A stretch of DNA of 64,000 bases from JBBSAT01 sp046351235. Its GTDB lineage: Bacteria > Myxococcota_A > Polyangia > Polyangiales > Sandaracinaceae. Below, piece by piece: positions 1 through 8,291 of the stretch. The position numbers and the translations under genes were made by a program. The stretch spans positions 620,001-684,000 of the forward strand of contig JAXLYV010000004.1 in NCBI GenBank assembly GCA_046351235.1, read 5' to 3'. The notes below the pieces were generated by a model. It worked only from the letters and a program-made list of their open reading frames with translations, had not been told where the DNA came from and did no database searches. The number at the start of each line of letters is the position of its first letter. Position 1 is the first letter of the stretch.

Positions 1-137
1 TTCGAGGGCAGCCCCGGCTCGCAGACGAGGACGTCGAGCCCTTCGCGCGCGAGCGCCGCCGCCGCGCACGAGCCGGCGATCCCGCCGCCCACCACCACTG
101 CATCGACCCGCTTCGCGAACGAGCGCACCACCGCCAT
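1..137 (-). CDS. FAD-dependent oxidoreductase, N-terminal fragment (runs off window)
   Basis: Only the first 45 codons are inside the window; the gene continues past base 1. The fragment starts at an ATG at 137 and contains the Rossmann dinucleotide-binding motif VVVGGGIAGSCAA at about residues 14-26, followed by a charged turn and LDVLVCE, the end of the second beta strand that binds the ADP ribose. This is the classic start of a FAD-dependent monooxygenase or squalene-epoxidase/geranylgeranyl-reductase type enzyme. The substrate cannot be said because the catalytic part is missing. It is divergent from nothing obvious: the next gene is on the same strand and ends at 273. Confidence 0.75.
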   Translation of the reverse strand, partial: MAVVRSFAKRVDAVVVGGGIAGSCAAAALAREGLDVLVCEPGLPS

Positions 138-272
138 GCCGCCTCCTCCGCGCGTAGATAGACGCGAGGCGCCGCGTCGCAGCGGGCCTCGCACCGTCGC
201 GTGAGCGAACTGCGCGAAGGCGTCGACGCAGCCATGCGCAGCGCCGTTCGCACGACGGCATCGCCCGGAGGA

Positions 273-1781
273 TCACCGACAGGGCTGCGTGTTGCAGGTC
301 TCGCTCGCGCTCGGCGCGATCATGTCGGCGCAGCGCGAGCTCGCGACGACGGCGCCCGTGCCGTCGACGCAATCGACGACGCGCGTGCGCGTACCGCCGC
401 CGCAGGCCGCGCTGCACGCCGACCAGCTCCCGGGGCGCCACGCGACGCTGGGGCAGGCGCCGGGCGAGCAGGCCTGCATCGTCGGCGGCATCGGGATCCC
501 CGCACAGAGCGTCGCGGAGACCGGGCCGGTGTCACTCGTGCACGCGACCGTTCGCACCTGCGAGCCGACGCCGCACGGGACCGAGCAGGTCGACCACGCC
601 GACGGAGCCCAGCGATAACAGCTCACGCTGCACGCCTCCATCGTCGCCGGCATCGGAAGGCCGCTGCAGCTCGACGACGGGACCGCGGCGCCCGTCGCGT
701 CGAGGCAGACGACCACGCGCGTGCGCGTGCCGGTGCCGCAGGTCGTGCTGCACGCGCTCCACGCACCCGGCGCCCAGCCGAAGCCCGAGCACGGCGTCGT
801 GTTGCACACGCGCGTCGCGTCCGGGCGCGCGCCCGTGCAGAGCGCGTCGGACACCGCGGCGCCGCTCGAGCTCGTGCACGTCACGCTGCGCGCTTGCGTA
901 CCGGAACCGCACGTGACGCTGCACGTGGAGTACGGGCCCGCGACCCACGCGTAGGTGTCGCACGCGCTCGGGTTGCAGGCCTGCACCGCGGCCGGCCGCG
1001 GGCTAGGGCAGAGCCCTTCGAAGACCATGGTGCCGGCGTCGTCGACGCAGGCGACCGAGCGGCTCTGCGTGCCGCCGCCACAGCTCACGCTGCACGCGGA
1101 GAACGGGCTCGTGACCCACGTGTAGCTCGGGCACGCGCCGGCATCGCACGACTGCGTCGCCGACGGGGCGGCCTCGGTGCACAGCGAAGGGTCGACCGAC
1201 TCCGCGCCGCAGCGTGTGCAGGCGACGCCACGGCTCTGCTGGCCGGGGCCGCAGGAGGCCGAGCAGGCGCCGAAGGGGCCGGCGACCCAGGCGTACACGG
1301 GCGCGCCGACGCAGGTGCCGCCCAGGCAGGCGTCGGCCGTGGTGCAGGCATCGCCGTCGTCGCAGAGCGTTCCCTCGGGGCGTGCCTGGGCCATGCACGT
1401 CGTGCCGGTGCAGACGCCGACGTGACAGGCATCGTCGAGCGCGCTGCAGTCGGGACAGCCCGCGTCGGCGCCGGCATCGTCGAGGCCGGAGGCGTCCGGC
1501 GTCGGGGCCGCGTCGACGAGATCGCCGTCGACGAGCTCGCCGGCATCGTCGGACGTCTGCGCGGCATCGGAGGTCGCAGCATCGAGGACGATCGCGTCCG
1601 GGCGGGCACCATCGGTGGTGCCGGCCGCGTCGCGGCCCGCATCGGCCGGCGATCCGTCGAGCCCGCCTCCGCCGTCGCTCGCGCCCCCATCGTCGCCCCC
1701 GCCGCTCGGGCTCGAGGGACACCCGGCCACCAAGGCCGCGAGGAAGAGGATGGAGAGCGGGGCAAGGGAAGCGCGAGACAT
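273..1781 (-). CDS. Lipoprotein with six thrombospondin type-1 repeats
   Basis: Predicted outer-surface lipoprotein of about 502 residues. It has a hydrophobic signal ending in the lipobox LVAGC, then an Asp/Gly/Ala-rich linker of some 100 residues, then a Cys-rich stretch (CPDCSALDDACHVGVC and CDDGDACTTADAC) and six tandem TSP1 modules. The modules are recognised by their cores: WVAGPFGACSASCGPG, WVTSPFSACSVSCGGG, WVAGPYSTCSVTCGSG, WAPGAWSACSTTCGTG, WAPSAWSTCSVPCGVG and WRPGSWSACSAACGGG. TSP1 domains bind glycans and proteins in animals; an adhesive role here is inference. An upstream ATG at 1793 lies inside a TATGCT box (1789-1794), so the ATG at 1781, seven bases after the box, is the better start. 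Confidence 0.88.
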   Translation of the reverse strand: MSRASLAPLSILFLAALVAGCPSSPSGGGDDGGASDGGGGLDGSPADAGRDAAGTTDGARPDAIVLDAATSDAAQTSDDAGELVDGDLVDAAPTPDASGLDDAGADAGCPDCSALDDACHVGVCTGTTCMAQARPEGTLCDDGDACTTADACLGGTCVGAPVYAWVAGPFGACSASCGPGQQSRGVACTRCGAESVDPSLCTEAAPSATQSCDAGACPSYTWVTSPFSACSVSCGGGTQSRSVACVDDAGTMVFEGLCPSPRPAAVQACNPSACDTYAWVAGPYSTCSVTCGSGTQARSVTCTSSSGAAVSDALCTGARPDATRVCNTTPCSGFGWAPGAWSACSTTCGTGTRTRVVVCLDATGAAVPSSSCSGLPMPATMEACSVSCYRWAPSAWSTCSVPCGVGSQVRTVACTSDTGPVSATLCAGIPMPPTMQACSPGACPSVAWRPGSWSACSAACGGGTRTRVVDCVDGTGAVVASSRCADMIAPSASETCNTQPCR

Positions 1782-1788
1782 GCCCGGC

Positions 1789-1794
1789 AGCATA
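1789..1794 (-). promoter_or_regulatory. -10-like TATGCT box for the TSP1 lipoprotein
   Basis: TATGCT on the minus strand, seven bases before the ATG at 1781, with no Shine-Dalgarno between. It matches the box and spacing in front of the IPT/TIG gene at 4045 exactly. Confidence 0.4.
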
Positions 1795-1918
1795 GCGGCT
1801 CGATCGCGCCGGACAGAGCGCGTTCATGGGCGGCGCAGAAGAAGAGGCGCGGGGGCGAGGCCGCTCGCTTCGTCCCGTGGGCGCGTCAGTCCGAGCGGGG
1901 CGGCCCGTCCTCCTCTCC

Positions 1919-2263
1919 ATGAGCGCCCATCCGCGAGACCTCGGGAAGAGCTGGCTGCGGTCGATCCGCGTGTCGTCGGAGGCCGAGCGCCGCGCGAGCG
2001 AGCGCGAGCCCGCTGGCCTCGTGCGAGCGCCGCCGCCCCGCGCCGCCGCGCAGCTCGAGCTCGTGCCGACGATGGACGAGCTCGTGCGCCTGGCCGTGCT
2101 GCCGCGCGTACATCGCCTGTGCCGCGAGGAATGGTCGGCATGGAACGCGGCGGACGAAGACGTGCGCGCGGAGGCCCGCCGCGCGATCCGCGAGGCCGTG
2201 CGTGAGGCCGGCGGCGGCGCGCTCGCCGACCCGCGTGGCAAGACGATCGAGACGATCGCGTGA
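1919..2263 (+). CDS. Small hypothetical protein (114 aa)
   Basis: No family recognised. From the ATG at 1919 the product is a 114-residue, Arg/Glu-rich, probably cytoplasmic protein without signal peptide or membrane segment. The second half, LVPTMDELVRLAVLPRVHRLCREEWSAW broken into short pieces (MDELVRLAVLPRV, then CREEWSAWNAADEDVRAEAR), looks helical and ends in a conserved-looking tail GGGALADPRGKTIETIA. The frame is open further upstream to 1826, but those residues are low-complexity Arg/Gly and overlap the promoter region of the divergent TSP1 gene. It is a stand-alone gene between two minus-strand genes; reality is moderately supported by amphipathic composition only. Confidence 0.5.
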   Translation: MSAHPRDLGKSWLRSIRVSSEAERRASEREPAGLVRAPPPRAAAQLELVPTMDELVRLAVLPRVHRLCREEWSAWNAADEDVRAEARRAIREAVREAGGGALADPRGKTIETIA

Positions 2264-2332
2264 TCCGCCGACGCGTCGAGCCGCGCCAACCCTCGGGTCT
2301 GCCGCTGCGTTGCGGGCTACGGCGCGCCGCGC

Positions 2333-2770
2333 TCACGCTCGCGGCGGCGCGCTCACGGGCCACGGGCGATCCCGCAGGCCCGCGTGCCAGTTGTCGTGAC
2401 GGCCATCCCAGTAGCCGATCTCGAGCTGGCCGACGTCGACGTCGTCGAGCGTGCTCACGTTGATCGAGACGAACGCGCCACCGAGGATCGGCAGATCGCC
2501 CTCGCCGAAGCAGTGCACGCCGCACGTCGAGCAGAAGTAGCGCTTGGCGAAGTCGTGGCGTCCGTAGGACGTGAGCGCCGCGCGCGGCGTGAGGAGCCGG
2601 AAGCGCTCGGGCTTGGTCATGAGGCCGGTGATCATCGTCTTCTGGCAGATGGTGCAATTGCAGCGCGTGGCCCTGCCGCCGTGATCGGCGTCGACCTCGA
2701 AGCGGACCGCGCCGCAGTGACAGCTGCCGTGGAGGGTGGGGAGGGCCTGGGACGAAGAGGTGTTTTCCAT
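2333..2770 (-). CDS. GFA-family zinc-binding protein
   Basis: A 145-residue member of the GFA (glutathione-dependent formaldehyde-activating enzyme/centromere protein V) superfamily. The family's cysteine pattern is complete: GSCHCGAVRFEV near the N terminus, RCNCTICQK about 20 residues on, and YFCSTCGVHCFGEG in the second half, together enough for two zinc sites. Such proteins bind zinc and in a few cases react with glutathione adducts, but most members, like this one, have no proven substrate. The ATG at 2770 is preferred over a GTG at 2776 because AGGG lies seven bases before it. It is divergent from the Rieske oxygenase gene and shares a 124-bp intergenic region with it. Confidence 0.88.
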   Translation of the reverse strand: MENTSSSQALPTLHGSCHCGAVRFEVDADHGGRATRCNCTICQKTMITGLMTKPERFRLLTPRAALTSYGRHDFAKRYFCSTCGVHCFGEGDLPILGGAFVSINVSTLDDVDVGQLEIGYWDGRHDNWHAGLRDRPWPVSAPPRA

Positions 2771-2845
2771 CCTCACACCCTGCCCGACGTGATTGGCAGC
2801 GTATTGTCAGGATACTTCAGAGCCAGCTCCGACTCGCTGACGAAG

Positions 2846-2863
2846 TTCATCGTTGCGGATGAA
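2846..2863. promoter_or_regulatory. Inverted repeat, candidate operator upstream of the Rieske oxygenase
   Basis: TTCATC (2846-2851) and GATGAA (2858-2863) are perfect complements around GTTGCG. The repeat lies in an A/T-richer stretch between divergent genes, 18 bases upstream of a TATCAT box, the size and placement expected for a TetR-like dimer site. No regulator gene is adjacent. Confidence 0.35.
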
Positions 2864-2880
2864 ACGATCGGGGCGGCTGC

Positions 2881-2886
2881 TATCAT
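2881..2886 (+). promoter_or_regulatory. -10-like TATCAT box for the Rieske oxygenase
   Basis: TATCAT eight bases before the ATG at 2895, with no purine-rich ribosome site between; consistent with a leaderless or nearly leaderless transcript. Confidence 0.45.
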
Positions 2887-2894
2887 CGCGCCCG

Positions 2895-3998
2895 ATGGCT
2901 CCCACGAAGTCTCTTCCCGTGGTCCCGTCGCGCGAGGGCGTGGACCCGTCGGCGAACCTCTACGCGAACTTCCCGAGCGGCTGGTTCCTGCTGGCGCTCT
3001 CGACGGAGCTGCGGCCCGGACAGCTGCTCACGCGCCGCTTGGCCGGGCGCGACGTGGTCCTCTTCCGGACCGAAAGCGGCAGGGCTGCGGCGGTCGACCC
3101 CTACTGCCCGCACATGGGCGCGCACTTCGGCCACGGCGGCTGCGTGAAGGGCGAGGGCATCGTGTGCCCCTTCCACGCGTTCGCGTTCGCGCCCGACGGC
3201 AAGTGCATCGCCACGGGCTACGGCACGCCGCCGCCGCCGAAGCTCCGCGTCGCGAGCTACGAGGTGCACGAGACGCACGGCCTCGTGCTCGTCTGGCTCG
3301 GCACCGCGGGCGAGGCGCCCACGTTCCGCGTGCCCGACATCGACCTGACGGGCTGGATGGACGCGACGTACAAGACGTACGACATGCGGGGCCACCCGCA
3401 GGAGACCAGCGAGAACAGCTGCGACCTCGGTCACCTCGGCATCGTCCACGGCTACAAGAGCGTGAAGATCCTCCGCGAGCTGCGCCCCGACCCGGGCTAC
3501 CTCTCGGTGAAGTACGCGATGGATCGCCCCTACATCCAGGAGCTCGCGTTCCTGGGCGATCTCTACGCGGAGTTCTTCATCCACGTCTACGGCCTCGGCT
3601 ACTCGCGCGTGGAGGTCGAGGTCCCGCGCTTCGGGCTACGCACGCGGCACCTCGTGTTCGCGACGCCGACCGACACGGAGCGGCTGCGCCTCACCATCGG
3701 GTTCGCGCACGAGCGCATCGGGCCCAAGAGCCTGCTCGCGCGTCTGCCCACCGAGGTCGTGAACCGCATCGTGCGGCGCCTCGGGATGTTCGCGTTCTCG
3801 CACGACGTCCAGCAGGACTTCGACGTCTGGAACCACAAGAAGTACGTGCACCCGCCGCAGCTCGCGGTCGGCGACGGGCCCATCGGCACCTACCGTCGCT
3901 GGGCCAAGCAGTTCTATCCGCTGCTGCGCCCGCCGACCGCCGCCGGCGCCGAGCCCGAGGCGGGCGCGAGCGAGCCGGGCGACGCCGCGGCCGAATAG
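2895..3998 (+). CDS. Rieske non-heme iron oxygenase, KshA/DAF-36-like
   Basis: A 367-residue oxygenase component. The Rieske [2Fe-2S] ligands are C71-x-H73 (CPHMGAHFGHGG) and C91-x2-H94 (CPFHAF). The mononuclear iron site is ENSCDLGHLGIVHG, with D177, H180 and H185, and a C-terminal acidic ligand in QQDFDVWNHKKY. The pairing of DxxHxxxxH with a late DFDVWNHK resembles KshA (3-ketosteroid 9alpha-hydroxylase) and DAF-36/Neverland (cholesterol 7-desaturase) more than aromatic-ring dioxygenases. A steroid or other polycyclic lipid substrate is therefore inferred. No ferredoxin or reductase partner is adjacent. The Ala/Glu/Pro-rich tail after about residue 345 is extra to the fold. Start chosen at ATG 2895, just before MAPTKSLP; the frame is open upstream. 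Confidence 0.9.
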   Translation: MAPTKSLPVVPSREGVDPSANLYANFPSGWFLLALSTELRPGQLLTRRLAGRDVVLFRTESGRAAAVDPYCPHMGAHFGHGGCVKGEGIVCPFHAFAFAPDGKCIATGYGTPPPPKLRVASYEVHETHGLVLVWLGTAGEAPTFRVPDIDLTGWMDATYKTYDMRGHPQETSENSCDLGHLGIVHGYKSVKILRELRPDPGYLSVKYAMDRPYIQELAFLGDLYAEFFIHVYGLGYSRVEVEVPRFGLRTRHLVFATPTDTERLRLTIGFAHERIGPKSLLARLPTEVVNRIVRRLGMFAFSHDVQQDFDVWNHKKYVHPPQLAVGDGPIGTYRRWAKQFYPLLRPPTAAGAEPEAGASEPGDAAAE

Positions 3999-4031
3999 CC
4001 TCCGCAGCGGCGCCCGGCGCGAGGGGCGCGC

Positions 4032-4037
4032 TATGCT
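4032..4037 (+). promoter_or_regulatory. -10-like TATGCT box for the IPT/TIG gene
   Basis: TATGCT seven bases before the ATG at 4045. The ATG at 4033 is part of the box itself, which argues against that upstream start. Confidence 0.42.
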
Positions 4038-4044
4038 CGCCGCC

Positions 4045-6147
4045 ATGCGGCTCCCGCTCTTCTTTTTCTTCGCGTCGTTTCTCTGCCTCGCGCTCGGCAC
4101 GAGCGGTGGGGCCCGTGCCCAGGTGCGCACGCCGCCGCCGGTGATCGAGCGCGTCGAGCCCACCTCGGGCCCGCCGGGGACGTCGGTGCAGATCGTGGGC
4201 CGCTTCTTCCGCTCCGACCAGACGGTGCTGCTGGGCGAGACCGAAGTGAGCGTGGGGACGCGGCTGCCGAACCGGCTCACCGTGACGATCCCGAGCCGGG
4301 CGACGAGCGGGCATTTCCAGATTCGGCTCGCCGACGGCACCACCGTGCAGGGCCCCGAGTTCCGCGTGCTCGCCGCTCCGCCCGCGCCGGTGGTGACCTC
4401 GCTCGCGCCCGATCATGCGGCGCCGGGCGCCGAGGTGCGCATCCTCGGCGAGCACTTCTCGGCGCGCCTCACGGAGAACACGGTCACGCTCGGCACGCTT
4501 CCCGTCGTCGTGCGCACCGCCACACCGACCGAGCTCGCGGTGATCGTGCCGACCGGCGCTGCCACCGGCCCCTTCACGGTCGCGGTCACGGGCGCAGGCC
4601 AGGTCGCCTCGCCTTCGTTCACGGTGGACGTCGGCGTGCAGGTCGCGTCCTTCGAGCCGGTCGTCGCCTCGCCCGGCACGCGCATCACGATCCACGGGAC
4701 CGGCTTCGCCACGCGTGCGACGGCGAACCGCGTCTTCGTGAACGGCACGAGCGCGCGCGTCGTGAGCGCATCGGCGACCGAGCTCGCGTTCGACGTGCCG
4801 GCGGCCGCCACGAGCGGAACGCTGCTCGTCGACGTCACCGGCTCGGGCCGCGCCTACTCGTCGGCTGCGCTCACGATTCTTCCGGCACCGACGATCCGCG
4901 AGCTCGATCCCAGCGCGGGTGTCGCGGGCTCCACCGTGCACGTACGCGGCACCGGGTTCGGCACCGACATCCGGCAGGTCGCCGCGACGATCCACGGCGC
5001 GTCGCTGACCGTCCGCGGCGTGACCGACACCGAGCTCACGCTCGAGCTCCCCGCGGGCGCGACGAGCGATCGGATCGCCGTCTCGATCCACGGGCTTCCC
5101 GCCGTGCAGTCGCACGATCCCTTCGAGGTGCTCGTGCCCGTCGCGATCACGTCGTTCGCGCCCGAGCAGGGCGGCACCGGCGCCGAGGTCACGATCACGG
5201 GCACGGGCTTCTCGCCGACCGCATCGCACGATCACGTCACGCTCTCGGGCCTTCCCTGCCCGGTGCTGCGCGCGAGCGCGACCGAGCTGCACGTGCGCAT
5301 CCCCGCCGCCGCGAGCGGGCCGCTCTCGGTCGAGGTCGATCACGCCGGGAGCGCGCGCACGCCCCGTCCCTTCGTCGTCACGAACCCTCCGGTCTTCGCG
5401 AGCTTCGAGCCTGCGATGGGGCTGCCCGGGAGCGTCGTGCACGTGCGCGGCAGCGCCTTCGGCGACCAGCCGACGCTGATCGAGGTGAGCTTCGGCGGGC
5501 GCGTCGCCACCGTGCAGTCGGTCACGCCCACGCAGCTCGACGTGCTCGTGCCCGACGGCGCCACGACGGGGCGCATCACGGTCACCGTGCGCCTACAGGG
5601 GACGGCGAGCAGCGCGACCGACTTCCGCGTGCTCGCGCCGATGAGCGTGAGCGCCGTCGAGCCGGCCACGGCGTATCCGGGGCAGACGGTGCTGATCCGT
5701 GGCACGGGTCTGGCGGCCGACGGGCTCGCCGTCACCTTCGCGGGCGCGCGTCGCCCGGCCACCGTCACGGCGCGCACCGCGAGCGAGATGCGCGTCGTGG
5801 TCCCTGCCGACGCGCAGACCGGCAACGTCACGGTGCGCACGGCCGATGGGCGCACGGGCGAGACGGCCTTCACGCTCGCGCCGACGCCCGAGGGCCTCGG
5901 CTTCACGGAGCTCGTCCCGGCCTGCACGCACGCGGGCTGCACGGTGATCGCGCGCGGGTGGGGCTTCGCGGCGCGCGGACAGACGGTCACGATGGGCGGC
6001 CAGCGCGCGCGCGTGCGCCGCGTGAGCGCGTACGAGCTCGAGGTGACGATCCCCGCCCGCGTGCCGCCGGGGCCGACCCCGATCCACGTCGAGGTGCGCG
6101 GCGCGGCGGCCGTCGACTCGCCGCCCGTCGCGGTGACGGCGCCCTGA
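4045..6147 (+). CDS. Secreted protein with eight IPT/TIG repeats
   Basis: A 700-residue exported protein. A signal peptide (FFFFASFLCLAL core, cleavage near ARAQ) is followed by eight immunoglobulin-like IPT/TIG modules of about 80 residues. Each opens with a hydrophobic strand, a Pro and a G-x-x-V-x-I-x-G-x-x-F turn: PGTSVQIVGRFF, PGAEVRILGEHF, PGTRITIHGTGF, AGSTVHVRGTGF, TGAEVTITGTGF, PGSVVHVRGSAF, PGQTVLIRGTGL and AGCTVIARGWGF. No catalytic domain or anchor follows the last repeat. The last module has a Cys pair (CTHAGC) that the others lack. IPT/TIG repeats are binding or spacer modules in surface proteins. It ends 19 bases before the PEGA kinase gene, so co-transcription is likely. Confidence 0.88.
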   Translation: MRLPLFFFFASFLCLALGTSGGARAQVRTPPPVIERVEPTSGPPGTSVQIVGRFFRSDQTVLLGETEVSVGTRLPNRLTVTIPSRATSGHFQIRLADGTTVQGPEFRVLAAPPAPVVTSLAPDHAAPGAEVRILGEHFSARLTENTVTLGTLPVVVRTATPTELAVIVPTGAATGPFTVAVTGAGQVASPSFTVDVGVQVASFEPVVASPGTRITIHGTGFATRATANRVFVNGTSARVVSASATELAFDVPAAATSGTLLVDVTGSGRAYSSAALTILPAPTIRELDPSAGVAGSTVHVRGTGFGTDIRQVAATIHGASLTVRGVTDTELTLELPAGATSDRIAVSIHGLPAVQSHDPFEVLVPVAITSFAPEQGGTGAEVTITGTGFSPTASHDHVTLSGLPCPVLRASATELHVRIPAAASGPLSVEVDHAGSARTPRPFVVTNPPVFASFEPAMGLPGSVVHVRGSAFGDQPTLIEVSFGGRVATVQSVTPTQLDVLVPDGATTGRITVTVRLQGTASSATDFRVLAPMSVSAVEPATAYPGQTVLIRGTGLAADGLAVTFAGARRPATVTARTASEMRVVVPADAQTGNVTVRTADGRTGETAFTLAPTPEGLGFTELVPACTHAGCTVIARGWGFAARGQTVTMGGQRARVRRVSAYELEVTIPARVPPGPTPIHVEVRGAAAVDSPPVAVTAP

Positions 6148-6166
6148 CGCGCGCGAGCGGCCCCGG

Positions 6167-8278
6167 ATGGTGCAAGGAATCCCGCTCGGTCCCTACCGGC
6201 TCGTTCGCAGGCTCGCGACGGGCGGCATGGCCGAGATCTTCCTCGCGCGCCAGGACGGCAAGGACGGCTTCTCGCGCGAGCTCGTGGTCAAGCGCATCCT
6301 GCCGCACCTCGCGGCCGATCCCGACTTCCGCCGCATGTTCCAGGGCGAGGCGCGCCTCGCCGCGCACCTCTCGCACCCGAACGTCGTGCACGTCTACGAC
6401 TACGGCTCGGTCACGGAGAGCACGGGCGACGAGACGTTCTATCTCGCGATGGAGCTCGTGCGCGGCGTCGACCTGCGCGCGCTCATCCTGCGCGCCGCCG
6501 AGGGCGCCATCGCGCGCCACGAGCCTTTCGCGGTGCCGCCGCACCACGCGGCGAAGATCTGCTCGTTCGTCTGCGAGGCGCTCGCCTACGCGCACGACCT
6601 CGTCGTCGACGGCAAGCGCGCCAACATCGTGCACCGCGACGTCACGCCCTCGAACGTGCTCGTCTCGTTCGACGGCGCCGTGAAGCTCGCCGACTTCGGC
6701 ATCGCCAAGAGCGTCGCGACGGGCGACGGCGCGACCGAGCACGGCGTGGTGAAGGGCAAGTACAGCTACCTGTCGCCGGAGCAGGCGCGCGGCGAGGCGC
6801 TCGATCGGCGGAGTGACCTCTTCAACGTCGGCATCCTGCTCTTCGAGTCGATCCTCGGGCAGCCGCTGTTCCCGCAGCAGGACGGCAAGCTCGGCAAGCG
6901 CATGTCGGCGCGCGGCGAGATCCCCGATCGCCTGCGGCTGCGCCGCCTACCGGGCTCGCTCGCGGACGTGGCCGAGCGCGCGCTCGCGCCACGCGCGCAG
7001 GATCGCTTCCCCGATGCGCTCGCGATGCGCGCCGACCTCGAGGCCTTCGTGCGGCGCTCGCCCGAGCCGAGCGACACCGTGGAGATCGGCCGCTTCGTGC
7101 GCGCGATGTTCCCCGACACGATGGCCGAGGACCGCCGCGCCGTGCGCGCCGCCGGCACGATCGCGAAGTCCGACGTGGCGCCCGCCGTCCGAGCGCGCAC
7201 GGCGCTGCTCGACGACCCCTTGGTGCAGAGCGCCGAGACGGTGCTCGGCGAGGGCACGACGGATCCGAGCCCGACGCTCGTCACTTCGGGGACGATCGCG
7301 CTCGGGCCCGAGGGCGCCGACCCCACGCCACCCCCCACCACGCGCGGCCCGCTCCCCGGCCCGCCGAGCGCGCTCGCACCTGCGCCGCGCGCGGCTCCAC
7401 CACCCCGCGTCTCGCTCGAGACCACGCCGATCGTGCGGCGTCCCTCGCGCGCGCCGCTCTGGATCGCGGGCGCGGCGATCGTGCTCGTCGCGGCGATCGC
7501 GGGCGGGTACGTCGTCCTCTCCGGCTCGGACGGCCCTCCACCGCCGCCCGACCACGCGCCCTCGCTCCCGCCGCGGCCCACGGGCACGCTCGCCGCGGCG
7601 GCCGTCCCGAGCGGGCAGCTGCGCATCGGCACCGATCCCCCGGGAGGCTCGATCGAGCTCGACGGCGAGGCGATCGGCGTGGCGCCGGCCGTACGGACCG
7701 TGACGGCAGGAGTCGAGCACGTGGTGCGCGCGGTCGACGAGAGCGGCGCGGAGCTCGCGAGCGAGCGCGTGGTCGTGCCGGCCTCGGGCAGCCACGAGCT
7801 CGTGCTCTCGCTGCGCCGCGCGGCGGCGACCTTGCGGGTGGTGACCACTCCCGCGGGCGCGTCGGTGCGCATCGACGGTGCCCTCCTCGGCGAGACGCCG
7901 CTCGCGCTCGACGTCGCGCCGACGCCACACCACGTCGAGGTCTCGCTCGTCGGCTACGAGGCGATCAGCGACGACGTCACGTTCTCGAGCCCGGGCGAGC
8001 AGGCGATGCTCTCGTTCGCGCTCCGGCGCGAGCGCGTGCGTGGCGGCGAGCCGCATCGGCCCGCCGTGCCTCCGCGCGGCGCCGGCACGCTCCGCATCGC
8101 GACCGACCCGTACTCCGAGGTCTACGAGGGCTCGCGTCACCTCGGGACCACGCCGCTCCAGATCGCGCTCCCGGCCGGGCACCACACGCTCTCGCTTCGC
8201 TCGCCCGGCCATGCGGCGCGGAGCGCGGACGTGGAGATCCGCGCCGACGAAGTGACGCGCCTGCGCCTGAGCTTGTGA
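6167..8278 (+). CDS. Membrane-anchored Ser/Thr protein kinase with three PEGA domains
   Basis: A 703-residue Hanks-type kinase. The catalytic domain covers about residues 10-290, with glycine loop ATGGMAEIF, ATP lysine in LVVKRIL, catalytic loop HRDVTPSN near residue 155 and DFGIAKS. VT replaces the usual LK after HRD, so the lysine that normally contacts the gamma-phosphate is missing. This variant recurs in myxobacterial kinases. A Pro-rich linker leads to one membrane helix at about 428-448 (LWIAGAAIVLVAAIAGGYVVL). Outside the membrane are three PEGA repeats, starting near 483 (GQLRIGTDPPGGSIELDG), 555 (ATLRVVTTPAGASVRIDG) and 640 (GTLRIATDPYSEVYEG). PEGA domains probably contact surface or wall components, suggesting an envelope sensor. 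Likely in one operon with the IPT/TIG gene. Confidence 0.93.
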   Translation: MVQGIPLGPYRLVRRLATGGMAEIFLARQDGKDGFSRELVVKRILPHLAADPDFRRMFQGEARLAAHLSHPNVVHVYDYGSVTESTGDETFYLAMELVRGVDLRALILRAAEGAIARHEPFAVPPHHAAKICSFVCEALAYAHDLVVDGKRANIVHRDVTPSNVLVSFDGAVKLADFGIAKSVATGDGATEHGVVKGKYSYLSPEQARGEALDRRSDLFNVGILLFESILGQPLFPQQDGKLGKRMSARGEIPDRLRLRRLPGSLADVAERALAPRAQDRFPDALAMRADLEAFVRRSPEPSDTVEIGRFVRAMFPDTMAEDRRAVRAAGTIAKSDVAPAVRARTALLDDPLVQSAETVLGEGTTDPSPTLVTSGTIALGPEGADPTPPPTTRGPLPGPPSALAPAPRAAPPPRVSLETTPIVRRPSRAPLWIAGAAIVLVAAIAGGYVVLSGSDGPPPPPDHAPSLPPRPTGTLAAAAVPSGQLRIGTDPPGGSIELDGEAIGVAPAVRTVTAGVEHVVRAVDESGAELASERVVVPASGSHELVLSLRRAAATLRVVTTPAGASVRIDGALLGETPLALDVAPTPHHVEVSLVGYEAISDDVTFSSPGEQAMLSFALRRERVRGGEPHRPAVPPRGAGTLRIATDPYSEVYEGSRHLGTTPLQIALPAGHHTLSLRSPGHAARSADVEIRADEVTRLRLSL

Positions 8279-8291
8279 CGACGCCGCGCGC

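Noticed and set aside
201..1922. 573-residue ORF on the plus strand opposite the TSP1 lipoprotein
   Set aside because: It is Arg/Ala-only filler produced by GC-rich antisense sequence; the minus strand encodes a clear lipobox and six TSP1 repeats.
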